Below, piece by piece: positions 22,790-34,703 of a stretch of 64,000 nt of DNA. The stretch is taken from NCBI GenBank assembly GCA_930367215.1, contig OV884056.1:249019127-249083126 (forward strand), written 5' to 3'. Source of the DNA: Pollenia angustigena. Taxonomy: Eukaryota; Arthropoda; Insecta; Diptera; Polleniidae. The notes beneath the pieces are model-generated. The model saw nothing but the letters and a program-made list of their open reading frames with translations, did no database searches and was not told the origin of the DNA. A program made the position numbers and the translations under genes. Each line of letters opens with the position of its first letter. Within the stretch, counting starts at the first letter, position 1.

Positions 22790-24084
22790 GAGTGCAATGG
22801 GAAATAGTCCGTACTATGAGATAATTAAATGGTGGGTCTTAGCCACTGAGTAATTAACATTTACAAGATGTTGATGTACAGAGTTGACAAGGCTTGCAAA
22901 TCTTGCAATTTGTAAACAGTTGACGGCACTGAATACATTCAAACTCCTTGCTATGAAGTTCGAGCTATCTAAACTCTGTTGCATTGTTCGAACCTGTGAT
23001 GCAGCTCCTGTTGGTTAGCAACAGGACAAAGATGTTTCCTCCGCACAACCGAACCCATTCCACCAGTTTCAGTTGTAAGTCGGAAACAATCTACCCGCGT
23101 AAGTTTGGGTAGCACCACAACCACCTCGTGTAATTGTTTTATCGACATCATTGTAAGAAAAGCATTTTGAAACAAAAAGCATCCTTCTTGTTCAGTAACA
23201 CTAATCATTTGCAAAAGATAAAAACTACAAACCAAGATCTTATTTTTGGACAAGAATGGGAAGGGTACCGAGGGTGAGTTTTCACATACCTTCCCCTCGG
23301 GCTTGTACTGTTGAAGGGCGCAACAGAAACAACCGTATCAGGATAACGTTACTTATCCCATCTTGGGATCATAACGCCGCAAACCTCTCCACCCAGACAT
23401 AAAATGTCTTATCCAATTGGTTTCAAAACAACCATGTAGAGCAACATTTAATTTTCACACTTTCTTTTCGAGGTCACCATCTGGCCTGATGAGAGAGCCA
23501 CGTGCTCAACCCAAATACTCAGCAGCGTATTCCACTAGGAAAGGCTACTAATCAACATACATAAATGTTCACTACACCACTTCTGACATCTCTAACACTC
23601 TACTCAATAACCACATATCTACTACGCTAGACGAACATTCTTCCACAGAAAGTGTTACAGAACAAAAATTTATATCTCTGACTCAAATCCCTGCATGTAG
23701 ACGATCAAAAAAATACCTCACCAATGATCAACATAGGTGCGCATGCTCACCTGCGGGCCACTGATCTCCGAGGAGAGCCATATAACCTTAAGTACTATGG
23801 TGAATACTTCACGCCATTGAATCCTTCCCTTCAAGGGCGCTAGACTTTTGGAAGTTCACCGTCGCATCCTAGCGAAGTCTCAACTAGAGTCTTTGTATTT
23901 TAGCCATCTCAAAGAGATGTTTCCGGGGATTACCACGGGGAGGTAATACAATAGGCTTTCGTTGCAAGTTGAAGGTATACCCATAGGGCCGTCCTTCTGA
24001 ACATGCAACTTAATCCCTAGTACAATGCAACAGTGGGGTAGCGTAATAAATAATATAAAAAAAATATTAAAGAAATAGAAGAAG
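22790..24084. repeat. First unit of a duplicated block of about 1.4 kb
   Basis: From GGTGGGTCTTAGCCACTGAG (22831) through CATCTCGG...CCTTCCCCTCGGGCTTG to CGGGGAGGTAATACAATAGG, this richer-GC stretch is repeated in the same order at 24235-25300. Shared words include ACAACCGTATCAGGAT, CCAGACATAAAATGTCTT and CACTACACCACTTCTGACA. Minus-strand fragments such as VPKLTRVD hint at an old coding origin, perhaps a retroelement, but I cannot assign it. Confidence 0.65.
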
Positions 24085-24230
24085 GGTAAGCTGTCCGTGA
24101 AAGCCGGGGTTCAAGCCCTTCATAAAAATAATTGAATGAAAATTAAATTTGGTGAACTTTATTAGCATAATTAAAAAAAATATCAAAATTTGGAATAAAA
24201 GATTTAATTAATTTTACTTAAACACACTCC
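24085..24230 (+). mobile_element. Family E tRNA-like SINE copy
   Basis: CTGTCCGTGAAAGCC is followed by GGGGTTCAAGCCC, a good box B, then CTTCATAAAAATAATTGAATG and the AAATTTGGTGAACTTT tail. It is nearly identical to 25820-25955. Confidence 0.65.
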
Positions 24231-24234
24231 TGAA

Positions 24235-25300
24235 CAAGCAACTTAATCTCCAGTACAATGGGACAGTGTCCATGTTTTACATGCATACCTGTACTATGAC
24301 GTTATTGCATGGTGGGTCTTAGCCACTGAGTTTTTTACATTTTACACTAAATGTCGATGTACAGAGTTGACAAGTCTCGCATATCTGTCTGCAGTTAAAT
24401 AGTAACAGGACACAGATGTCTCCTCCTCGCAACCGAACCACTCCACTAGTTGCAATTGCAATTTGGAAAACATCTACCCGCGTTAGTTTGGGTACCACCA
24501 TCAGCCACCTCGTGTAATCAGTTTACCGACGTCAATTGTAAGAAAAGCATTTTGAACCAAAAAGCCTAGTCTTTGTTCAGTAACACTAATCTTTTGTAAA
24601 GGTAGCCTGCTACAATCAAGCTCTTATTTTTGGACTAATTTTTGGACAGGATTGCAACGGGTACCGACGGATGCTCTTAACTTTAAAACCTTCCCCTCGG
24701 GCTTGCGCTGTGTAAGGGCACACAGAAACAACCGTATCAGGATGGTGTAATTACCCCATCTAGGTATCTACGCTACAAATCTTTCCTCCCAGACATAAAA
24801 TGTCTTGTCCAATTGGCCTTCATAGCAATCGTGCAGTGCAACATACAATGTATAAGGATTTTCACACTCTCTTTTCCCTTAGAACACATGGCCCGGTACA
24901 TTCGTGCTACCACATGAACTAATTTCCAAGAGAGGCTACTGGTCCGAACACATCAAATGCCCACTACACCACTCAACCGTGTAGTGCACATCCAATATGC
25001 GAAGACTTTCAGACTTTCTTTTCGAAGACCGACCGAGGCAACTTACTAGGAATGCTTACTTATCAACACACAATAGACGTACACTACACCACTTCTGACA
25101 CCTCTTGCTAATATCCTTCTCATCCTTCTTACAAACCACAAAACATCCTTCTCACATCTTCTACGAACCACCATATAACCACGTCTCGTCCCCAACGCTG
25201 ACGGACTTTTCCTTTACAAATAGTGCTACTGACAAAAATTTTGGCTTTCTGAATCAAATCCCTTGACATTTCAAGAGTCTCCACTACAAGTGGCCAGGTA
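24235..25300. repeat. Second unit of the duplicated block
   Basis: It repeats 22790-24084 with many substitutions, starting near CTGAACAAGCAACTTAATC, with GGTGGGTCTTAGCCACTGAG at 24311. Its landmarks lie about 1.48 kb from those of the first unit. The minus frame at 24319-24501 matches part of the frame 22969-23253 in the first unit. Confidence 0.65.
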
Positions 25301-25304
25301 AACT

Positions 25305-25700
25305 CCCAGTAAAAAATTTTAAGGTTTTCGGAAGCAAGAAAAGTACAAGAGCGCTGATATATGCGCTGGCTATTACATACTACTTAGAAGCAACAGGGAA
25401 GCGAAAACCATTGAAGTAAATTTTTAATATAGGTAAATGAAAATTATTTAAAAGCTTCGCATAATCCCTTATAAGTAAGCAGGTTGTAAGGGAGTAGTTG
25501 GAATGATTATTTAAAAGAAAAAATTTACGACCAAAGTTCAAAGTGCTTCTGTTAATCCCTTACATGGAAGCACGTTGTATTGCAATGATTTCAAAATGTG
25601 TTTACGATTATTCCCGACATGTAATCGAAAACAACAGATGCTTAAAATTACTTCTTTTTTATAACGCAATCAGTCGGCAAATTGTTTTTGAGCAGAGAGG
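25305..25700 (+). mobile_element. Family G TIR element, incomplete copy
   Basis: CCCAGTAAAAAATTTTAAGG, TATGCGCTGGCTATTACA, TATAAGTAAGCAGG, CATGGAAGCACG and TGTTTACGATTATTCCCG occur in the same order on the minus strand of 30933-31582. The far end has diverged beyond recognition. Confidence 0.65.
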
Positions 25701-25819
25701 ATGCAAGCAAATTTTTGTGTGGTCAATTACAAGATTTGTTGTTGTTTTCTTTTTAATTTGCGTACAGTTTCGTTCTATTTTAAAAATTACATATTAACTG
25801 TGTTGTGTGTTTTTTTTGC

Positions 25820-25955
25820 TGTCCGTGAAAGCCGGGGTTCAAGCCCTTCATAAAAATAATTTAATGAAAATTAAATTTGGTGAACTTTGTTAGCATAATT
25901 AAAAAAAATATCAAAATATGGAATAAAAGATTTAATTAATTTTACTTAAACACAT
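25820..25955 (+). mobile_element. Family E tRNA-like SINE copy
   Basis: GCTGTCCGTGAAAGCCGGGG then TTCAAGCCCTTCATAAAAAT, with only a few differences from 24085-24230. It closes the second duplicated block. Confidence 0.65.
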
Positions 25956-26044
25956 TTTTTATTCACATTTAAAGAATTTTTTTTAGCAATATATAAGATT
26001 AAAAGATTGACTTATTAATCGAAAGATTTTGGTATGTATATCGA

Positions 26045-26640
26045 AATTGACAAAACTTTTCAATACAATTTTTAATGATGGTCTGGTTTTCACCATTCTA
26101 TCACTCAAATCGAGTTCCAAGTTGGCGGCAAGATGTTTATTATGTTTTATTTTTTAAAAACGGTTACGTGACAAAATGTTGGAAATAAGTAGAACATGCG
26201 TGTACTTGTCCAACTGACAATACACACGTTGCCTCGGTAATGAATCGTTACCGCTGAAGAACAAAATTCCAATAAGCAGTTTTAGCCCTTTAGCAGTAAA
26301 GTTTAATCTGTACATGTTGTGTTGTGAGGCGTATTTCAACTATTAGCTGCACAACATCATTATAAAAAAGTGTTTCAAATACTTCAATCGGAGATTTACC
26401 TTCTAGTGAAGTGTTCATGTTATTCTTTAAAGATTCGAAAAATCTGGTACTAAGCAGATCCATGTTCATGACTCTTTTCCTCCACTTTATTGCCGATGAC
26501 GCTAATATTGATTTTCTTAAAGCAACGAGTGGACTATTTTCTTCGCTGTCGCTTTCTTTAAGCAATTCCAATTATTTTGGAATGTCTTTTGGCAAATCAT
26601 TCAGCCAATTTCATTCTCATCTGTTTATTAGAAGGAACTA
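26045..26640 (-). pseudogene. piggyBac-family transposase remnant
   Basis: Three minus-strand pieces in two or more frames line up with the N-terminal half of a piggyBac (PGBD/DDE_Tnp_1_7) transposase. 26290-26571 carries the acidic ESDSEENSP stretch and SPIEVFETLFYNDVVQLIV. 26154-26339 carries YASQHNMYRLNFTAKGLKL, LIGILFFSGNDSLPRQRVY and ILSRNRF. A third frame continues to about 26050 with NLELDLSDRMVKTRPSLKIV. The sequence then ends, so the catalytic aspartates downstream are missing. Frameshifts between the pieces make it inactive. The terminal repeats of the original element are not visible. A TTAA-flanked mini-element lies 0.8 kb away (27424-27518). Confidence 0.8.
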
Positions 26641-27419
26641 TGGTAAAATCAAAATGTGCACTGCCATAACTACTAACATAATCAAATGCGACAATAATGT
26701 TTTGATATTTTTTACTATAAAACATTTTACTATCCATCGCAAGTAACTTAAAATTTTTCACACATTATCCCATTGTACTTGAACGAGTACACCAATTTTA
26801 ATGCTTACCAAAATACACTTGTGTCGCAAACTTATCAACTAAACAAGTAGCGGTAAATAATCTCGAAAATATTTGAACTTGAAAAACCTTAATAAGGCCA
26901 TTGCAATCATAAATAGTCTGAAATGTTTTAAATTAATTTATAACCACACTATAATTATAAGATAATTTCATATATTTTAGTTATTAGATAAACAAAAACT
27001 CAAAATTGGAAAAAAAATTCGTAGAATATTCTAATGTAATCCAATGAAAAAGATCTATTTGATAAGATTGTAGGCATAAATTGGGCGTGTCTTTGTAAAG
27101 GTAAAATAAAGGCCTAGATTTTTAGGAATATTGTTGAGTTGTAGTTTTGCTGCAATGTAAATTTTTATAATTCCAAAGCTAATTTTCAAATTGTGTTTGC
27201 ATTATGAAGTTGTTTGTTTGTAGTCCAGTGGCGCAATTCATTAACTTTTAAAGAACCGACAATCGAAATATTTTTTTTTTTCAGTAACGATAGTGTGATT
27301 CTGTAATTTTTTGTTAACGATAGAAAACAGATGTATTTTTGTAACATCTCTGTCTACAAAATGTAAAAAATTAACAAAAAGCACAAAAGAGAATAAAATA
27401 AAAACTAATGAAATTATTC
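26641..27419. other. No gene recognised
   Basis: AT-rich DNA. The plus frame 26411-26746 is antisense to the piggyBac remnant. Confidence 0.5.
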
Positions 27420-27423
27420 TTAA

Positions 27424-27518
27424 CCCTCCTCTGTGTTACGCATAATATGCATTATATTATTTTTTCATTCAAAATGCATGGAAGATGCTCTGGATAGACT
27501 CATGAGTAAGACGAAGGG
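27424..27518. mobile_element. Tiny piggyBac-type MITE, 95 bp
   Basis: TTAA (27420-27423) is followed by CCCTCCTCTGTG; the other end CGAAGGG is followed by TTAA (27519-27522). TTAA targets with CCCT ends are diagnostic of piggyBac-type mobility. Confidence 0.65.
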
Positions 27519-27618
27519 TTAATTTGCTTTTTTTATATCTTTTTTTTTTTGAGAATTTTACAATTAGAATTTGTTTTTGTCTTTAATTTGTTTTTTTTTT
27601 GTTAATTTTTGTTCATAC

Positions 27619-27783
27619 CAAGGCGAATTCAACTACAGCAATCTAAATACAACAGAAACAGTGTAGTGTTTACGGCTTGAAATGTCAACCATTCTAAGCA
27701 AAACACTAACAAATCAAAACAAATAGGCTCGAACTGTCAAAATCAGAAGGCGTTTCGACAACACCTGTAGTTAATTCGCCTTG
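27619..27783. mobile_element. CAAGGCGAATT MITE, 165 bp, 8-bp target duplication
   Basis: The ends CAAGGCGAATTCAACTACAG and CTGTAGTTAATTCGCCTTG pair. The flanks GTTCATAC and CTTCATAC form an 8-bp duplication with one change. The same family is at 48080-48277. Confidence 0.8.
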
Positions 27784-27815
27784 CTTCATACATATACATA
27801 TTACCTATGTAATAT

Positions 27816-28693
27816 ATGAGGGGTATAGATTCAGAGACTGCAAAGTCCACATTTATAGTTTCCGTAATAAATAGTAAAAACCTCTAGCTCAAAGTATATT
27901 CATAATTATGTATTGTATATCTGCTATTCAGTAAATAAGAATATGATGGAGATATGACGCAAGTTTCAACCAAATCGATATAGCGGTTTGCTGGCAATTA
28001 TAATAATTAAATTGGACATTGCTGTGTTTGATCTAATCAAATGGAAATTGCTGCTTTTTTAGCATGGGCAAGTACTTAAAAAAATCAGTAGTTATAAAAT
28101 TCTTAAACTTAACAAAGGCTTAGTTTTTTCTTGATTGATTTGGAGGAACTTCATAACAACTTAGCTCCATAATTACGACTAAAGACAAAGTTATAAAATG
28201 AACAATAAAACAAACTGCTACATATAAAAAAAAAAAAATTTATATTAGGAACAATTTTTATTTCTAGTTGAACTGTTAATTTTCAATTTTCGATATTCTT
28301 CAATTAGGCTTGAGTTCATCAAATTTAATTTTCATTAAATTATCTTCACTGAGGGAAGGAATTTTACAACTTGGAATTTTTATTAAAATTTATTGATAAT
28401 TTTTCTTGGCTGAGCTGGGATTTGAAGAATATCGAAAACTTGTTATATTTTTAATTTCTTTTTAGTTTTGTTTTGCAAAAAGAAAATAGTTGAGAGAAAA
28501 AGAGCTTAACAAACTGTGATCGTTGCAAAAACGGCAATGTCCATTGGATCAATTCTTAATTTTTGAACATACTTTTTTATGGGATAAAAGTGTTTCTGGT
28601 AATGGAAGCATTCAATAAATACAACTAAGAGGTATTATTAGTTACGTTTGTGAAAAAAGTGGACTTTGCAGTCTTTGCATCTATACCCCTCAT
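27816..28693. mobile_element. DNA element with 35-bp TIRs, 878 bp
   Basis: ATGAGGGGTATAGATTCAGA...GCAAAGTCCAC (27816-27850) pairs with GTGGACTTTGC...TATACCCCTCAT (28659-28693) with two or three mismatches. A reverse SINE E copy lies inside. No transposase frame; the target duplication is unclear. Confidence 0.75.
28300..28435 (-). mobile_element. Family E tRNA-like SINE, reverse copy
   Basis: On the minus strand: TTCAAATCCCAGCTCAGCC (box B region), AAGAAAAATTATCAATAAAT, then AATGAAAATTAAATTTGATG and AACTCAAGCCTAATTG. It shows the family head most clearly. Confidence 0.6.
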
Positions 28694-29960
28694 TTTGTTT
28701 GTACACATGTATGTAAGAAGTCGGGCCTCAGCTATTTTAAACATAAAATACACTTAATCGATTTAATAGACACAAAGTAAATTATTGTCGCTAAAATAAT
28801 GATACAGAATATCGTTAACAATTTTACTGAATAGGATATTTGATAAATTTTCGTTATATTTATTTTAACGATACGATTATCGTTATAAAAGTTAGTGAAT
28901 CGCTTTATTGATTAAGTAGTTACGAGAGATATGCAATGATTTCCTTTTCGCTACACATGCAATTTTGAATAAGAGTGAGTAGACATCATGAAAATTTAAC
29001 TACTCTGATGTACGCACACGCACAACAACATTGATTTGTAAGTACGTGTATTTTAAAATTATATGAATCCAACGGCGATATGAAACTCATACCATCTCAA
29101 ATCTATTTGATTCATAACTTATCTCAGCTTGATTTACAATTTCAGGAAAGTACTTTTATAACTTAAAATTTATTCCACTCATTCAGCTCATTCATTTACC
29201 ATTTAAACGCAACACATAAAACACACAACCTCATAATCACCGCTGCCAGATAAATTTGCTGAAAAATCGTCAACTTCATACATAGAATATTAGGAAAATG
29301 TACCCTGTAGTAAATAAAATAGTCAGTTGCAAAAAACACTAACTATAAATTAACTTTTTTTTAAATGACTACAAATTGGTTTAAATCTCATGCAGATATC
29401 AACCAAAAAGGCACACGTAAAACACAAATAAAATCAAAATAAGTAAAACAAGCATGCCATGAAGTCAAATGAAAAAATTATATACAAACATTTTAAAATA
29501 ATTAAAAATGAATCAATACAAATCTGTTTATGTACTAGCAATTATGTGGCGTATTTATTTCAGGACTATTATACATCATCATTTAGGGCAGTTTAATGCA
29601 AAATTTTCATAAATAATTATTTCTATAACAAAATATATAAAGATATACATACATATGTATGCATGTTCATATGTACATATATATTTTTGATAAAAATTAT
29701 TTAAAATTTAAATAATTTATTATAAACTGACAATACTTTTAATTAATTACAAATAGGTTGAAAAATAAGTAGTTAGTAGTCAGTTAAAAAGTCATGCAAA
29801 GATGGCCAATTGACTACTGCCTATGACATGCCCATGTTAAAATAATGAGTCGTCGACAAGGAAAAAAGTCACTTAATCAACTAGATGTGGTTATAAAAAA
29901 ACCAGTTTGAAGTTATTTATAAATGTGTTTGACTTCCTACAGGGTAATTGTCAAATCCTC
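28694..29960. other. No gene recognised
   Basis: Very AT-rich, with ACATACATATGTATGC-type self-complementary words near 29650. No stable frame and no recognised element ends. Confidence 0.5.
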
Positions 29961-29962
29961 AT

Positions 29963-30700
29963 TTTTATACCCACACCACAATAGTGAAGAGGGTATTATG
30001 CATTTGTACTGATGTGTGTAACGCCTTAAAATATTGGTCCTAGACCCATCTTAAAGTATACCGATCGACTCAGAATCACTTTCTGAGTCGAACTTACGAT
30101 TTCCGTCCGGCTGACTGGCAGGCTGGCAGGCAGGCTGGGTGGCTGGCTGGCTGTCCATGTAACCTTGTGCGCAAAGTACAGGTCACAATTTTGCAGATAA
30201 TTTGATGAAATTTGGGTCATAGGGTCTTATTGGCACAAGGACCAAGCCTATTGAAAATGGGCTGAATCGTAGGACCACGAGGGAAGATAGGGGGAAATTT
30301 CTTCCTCTCAGAAACTATCAAAGCTATTTCAATGAAATTTAAAACATAGATAGATCCATATCTATATAGACACAAAATGTATAAATTTTTAAAAAAATCG
30401 GACCGCGAGGGGAGATAGGGACAATTTCTGCCTCTCAAATCGATTTTAATGAAATTTAAAACAAAGATAGATCCATATCTATATGGACACATAAGCTATA
30501 CAGTTTTTCAAAAATAGGACCACAAGGGGAGGGAGGGGGCAATTTCTGCCTCTCACAAACTTTCAAACCGATTTTCATGAAGTTTATAAACATAGATAAA
30601 TCCATATTTAGATAGACATCTAAGCATGTTGTGTTTTTTAATACTGTGGTGTAGGGTATCATATGGTCGGGCTTGACCGACTATACTTTCTTACTTGTTT
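29963..30700 (+). mobile_element. DINE-like element, second subfamily
   Basis: It runs from TTTTATACCCACACCACAAT to GTGTAGGGTATCATATGG, the hairpin GGTCGGGCTTGACCGAC and TTTCTTACTTGTTT. The layout equals the first subfamily but with different sequence. Inside are a GGCTGGCAGGCAGGCTGG-type simple repeat (30108-30157) and three tandem units of about 117-129 bp starting at 30270, 30399 and 30516. The frames 30217-30662 are translated units. Confidence 0.75.
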
Positions 30701-30932
30701 ATAATGAGTTCGAGTAACTTAAGTATGACTCGCATTTTGCATTGAGTTTAGTTGGATATAAATCAACCACGTCACAAATGTTTTAAAGTATGACTACAAG
30801 GAGTAACATTAAACTTCTGAGTTGATATGAGATTCGATACCATTGCAATAAATATGAAGGCGTATAAAAGTACAAGAATTTATGAATCACGAGCTCACAT
30901 TTTATGTACTTATTGCAGATCTCTAGTATTTA

Positions 30933-31582
30933 CCCAGTAAAAATTAAGCTTACTAATAAGTAGTTTTGTAAGGGAGAGAAGCACAATTTCCCGTTACAGA
31001 CCTGCTTACAAGTGTGCGAATTCCCAATTGGAAGCACTCCTTTTTTCCTCTTTGCTAAAAAAACAAATTGATGATAGCGAAATAAAAATATGTAATTTCA
31101 ATCTTCTCATGGGTTCGGTAAAATAACGGGAATAATCGTAAACATATTTGAAAATCATTGCAATTCGACCTGCTTCCATGAAACATATAACCAGAAGTAC
31201 TTTAATTGTTGTACATGAATTTTTTCAATGAAATAATTATTTATATTGTTAAAGGGTACTTTACACTTTACACTGTGGAAAAACAAGCCTGTCATGATGT
31301 GTTGTTATTGTTTTTTTTTTTTTTGAATATTGTAAAACAATATTTTTCGTCAAAATACTTTATAATTGTGTGACGGTGTAGAACGGCCTTAACATAGCAC
31401 CTGCTTACTTATAATGGATAATGAAAAGTTAAAAATTCACTTTTATTTTCTTTAATTTAAAATTAATTTCAATTGGTTTCTCTTCTCTGCTGCTTCTAAA
31501 CAGTTTGTAATAGCCAGCGCATAAGTATATCAGCGATCACATAATTTTATTGTTTCTGGGAACCTTCAAATATTTTACTGAG
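30933..31582. mobile_element. Family G TIR element, 650 bp, TA target
   Basis: CCCAGTAAAAATTAAGC at the left and AATATTTTACTGAG at the right are inverted, with TA outside both (30931-30932, 31583-31584). Its minus strand matches 25305-25700. Non-coding; TA suggests Tc1/mariner-type movement. Confidence 0.7.
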
Positions 31583-31871
31583 TACCTAATGGTAACTTGT
31601 TTGATTTTAGAAGTATTAATAGAATTTTTAAATTGATTATTTTAAATTGTCCGATAAAGGTTGGTAGCATTTTGATAAATCCATGTTGTAAAGACATAAA
31701 TTTGCAACATTTGTTTTATATTCCATTTTGAGTTAAGCGATGCTTTTACACAAAATTCTGTGTAAAAGTTTCGTTATTTTGCGCTCAAGTTTAAAATTGT
31801 CTTAAACAAATGAAAAATCAGTTTGATTACGCCTACAAACATTTGTTAGCAAAACTAAAATAATTTAAAGC
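31583..31871. other. No gene recognised
   Basis: AT-rich spacer between the G element and the reversed DINE element. Confidence 0.5.
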
Positions 31872-33750
31872 AAGTAAGAGTTCTTTATTTGGCAATGCCA
31901 AATCTTATATACCCTTCACAATGGTGCGATAAGCAGAGATATTGATCTCAAGATATAAATAAATCTATTTTGTCCGACTCAAGTCCAGCCAACATTTTGT
32001 TGGTTGTTCTGTATTGATAGCCAAGATGCTTCTACCTAATTTAGAAACTTTGGATCTTGCCGTTCTCCAGACATAACGACAACTATAGTGTCTTTCTACG
32101 GGGGTGCAACGCCCACTTCACCAACCCCGCCAATAATTTAAGAGAGGTTGTGTATTGATAACCCAGCTAAAGGGCGTTTTTTATAGAGTGACACAAGTTT
32201 AAATTATAATAAAAGAAGGAAATATATTTTTAATATCATGAAACGGGTTTTATTGGAAAGAAAATGTTAAGACATTAATGCCTAAATATGATTTCGGCCA
32301 TGTGGTCACCACGGCTGGCTCGTAAAAGGCGCAATATGGAACAGAATTCTCAACAAGTTTTCTTAGCATTCGCGGCCGTATTTCGCCGATAACCCTTCGA
32401 ATATTGATTTCCAGGTTTTCAATTGTTTGTGGCTTATCGACGCAGACTAGTGACTTAACATAACCCCAAAGAAAATAATCCAATAGGGTTAAATCGTGTT
32501 ATTTCTTGGTGGCCATTACGTGAAATTATTTTCTCATGTAAATGAATTTTCTTTGAGTAAATGAATTGTAGAGCCCGATGTGTAGCATGTGCATCCGTCC
32601 TGTTGGAACTACATATCGGCAAGGTTAATGCCACGTAATTGAGGTACATAAAATTTGGAATCATATTCCTATAGCGTTCACCATTGACAGTAACATTCTG
32701 ACCATCATCGTTTTTGAAGACATATGAACCAATTAATCTGCCGGCCCATAAAGCGCACCCAACAGTAATTTTCTGTGAATGTAATGGTGTTGTGGATTCT
32801 CCTCACTCCGACAATTCAACCAGAAATGGGCTTCATCGGAAAATAAAATTTTGAATGAAATTGGCGGCGCATACGATGGTCGTTTGGCTTTAATTCCTGC
32901 ACAAGTTGAATCTTGAAAGCTTTTAAGCCAATATCCTTTCGTAAAATCTTCCATTAAGTGGAAGGAGATAACCCCAGTTGCTGAGAACGGCGACGAATTG
33001 ATTAGGATCATCTTCAAAGCTTTCCTGTAAAGCGGCTCCATCTTCTTCAGTGCGCACTGTTCTGCGTCTCACGGGATGCACATTATCAGTAGCAGTAAAT
33101 ATGATCCAAAAACGATCTATTGTTCTTCGAATCAGCCGCTCGGAATGACCGATTATGTACGCCATGAAATGGAAGAATAGAACAATTATTTTGCTCTGGT
33201 GTAAGTCGATTCATAATGAAATACCAAAGCACACTAAACAAAAAGCAATTATCAACTCTTAAATGGGTGCCTAAATAAAAAAGGTACACACGCTTTATGT
33301 GTACCAAATTTAGATACATTTTCCCTTTCCGTTCTTTAAATATGAATAAATCGTTTTTGAGCCGCGCATACTCTCCACTACTGCCCACATTTTGTCGGAT
33401 GCTTGTACCTAATTTGAATATTTGGATCCTGCCGTTCTCCACATACACATAAAAAAACACAACAACAATGTATACATGGGCAAAATTAGAGTCAGTTGTG
33501 GTTTTTTGATTATATCTGAGACTTTTGTAGACAGATCTGGCTCAATTTCAATAGTAAAATTAAACGGTGCATATACGAACTAAGTCGCCATCATTTCCGG
33601 GTGTCTTGGGAAAACCTTTTTCAACAGACAGACGGACATCTTTTAATCAACTTCGTTCCTCTTACGGACCCAGAATAGTAGACTTTATAGAATCCAACAT
33701 CAATATTATAGAAATTAAAATTTGAATGACAAACTTGGGATGCATAAAAG
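31872..33750 (-). mobile_element. DINE-like element, reverse orientation, split by mariner
   Basis: The 3' end is at the left: CAAGTAAGAG, hairpin TTTGGCAATGCCAAA and ATATACCCTTCACAATGG. The inner part TTGTGTATTGATAACC stops at 32169 and resumes with TATGTGTACCAAATTTAG at 33291. The 5' part near 33620-33740 shows CAGACAGACGGACATC and ATGACAAACTTGG, but the outermost TATACCC is missing. Confidence 0.75.
32170..33271 (-). pseudogene. mariner transposase remnant 1
   Basis: TA (32168-32169 and 33272-33273) borders ends AAGGGCGTTTTTTATAGAG and CTCTTAAATGGGTGCC, degenerate inverted repeats. Minus-strand pieces in several frames follow a mariner transposase from N to C: MNRLTPEQ near 33210; LIRRTIDRFWIIF, HPVRRRTVRTEED and DDPNQF at 32923-33165; ILFSDEAHFWLN (first catalytic Asp) at 32733-33041; DYFLWGYVKSLV (third catalytic Asp) and NIRRVIGEIRPRML at 32250-32483. 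Frameshifts, stops and a short deletion after MNRLTPEQ make it inactive. It belongs to the same broad type as 59081-59999 but has decayed further. Confidence 0.85.
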
Positions 33751-34086
33751 TTGGCGTAGCTTTAAAGCAAAGTTTGTGTCTTTAATAACTTTTGTGGCTT
33801 TGGAGGGTGAAATAGAATTTTTTTCCTGCTTCGTAAGTGTCAAACTTTTTTATAACAAAGCCATTTGCAGGAAGCATTCCTGTACTTCTTCAACTTGAAA
33901 AAAATAGTGCAGCTAAAGCATATCGATTGCTCATCAAAGATTTTCTCGAATAAGTCTCATCGATTTTAATGAGCGAGAAAAAATTTGTACTGGTAAAGCA
34001 ATCATCGCCCAGGTCAGCCAAAAAGTTTGAAGATTATAAATTGGAGGCATTACTCCATGAAGGTTGTTGTCAAACTCATTAATACT

Positions 34087-34532
34087 AATTTCACACCTAC
34101 GCAAAATCTAGTACTTACGAGATTTCTAGTCAAATCTAGTTGTTTTTGACTAGATTTCCCATACAAAGCAAAATTTATTTCGTGACTAGATTTCGACGAA
34201 ATCTACTCAGAATCTAGTAGGACTTAATGATACAACTATGGTTTTTTCAGTATAGCACTAAAAAATACTTCCCTGCAAAAGAAAAAAGACATTTAAAAAA
34301 AAAACAAAACAAATAATTAAAAAGTTTTATAAAAATTGTAAAAAAAGAAAAAAGATAATATTGATAAAATAAATATCGTTGATTATTAAAATAACGAAAA
34401 AACTTTTAGTCAGTTGTTTTGTCATTAAAACAAAATCTCGCTAATGTCAAAAAAGTATAATGTAAACGCACTAGATTTCGAAGAAGATTTTGAATCAAAT
34501 CTACAAGATTTCGGCCTAATGTAAATGTAGTA
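34087..34532. mobile_element. MITE with AAATCTAGT subrepeats, 446 bp
   Basis: It is flanked by TTAATACT (34079-34086) and ATAATACT (34532-34539), a 7-8 bp duplication. Arms hold inverted AAATCTAGT/ACTAGATTT words. It interrupts the mariner frame after the QT motif, and the frame continues on the other side. Confidence 0.65.
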
Positions 34533-34703
34533 TAATACTTCAAAATCATTGGGAGCTACTCAATCAGCAATTGCAAAACGTTTGCAAGCAGCGGAATTTA
34601 TTTAAGAGTATAAATATGGAGTACCGGTTATTCTGATCGAAAAACTTCAATAGCCCATTTTTAATGACCGCAGTGCAGTTTAAATTCCATAAGAAAAATC
34701 ATT

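Noticed and set aside
22790..25300. Long terminal repeats of a retrovirus-like element
   Set aside because: The two direct repeats are separated by only a SINE-sized gap and no gag or pol sequence lies between them.
30217..30662. Repeated minus-strand peptides that look like a tandem-repeat protein
   Set aside because: They are translations of three tandem non-coding units inside a DINE element.
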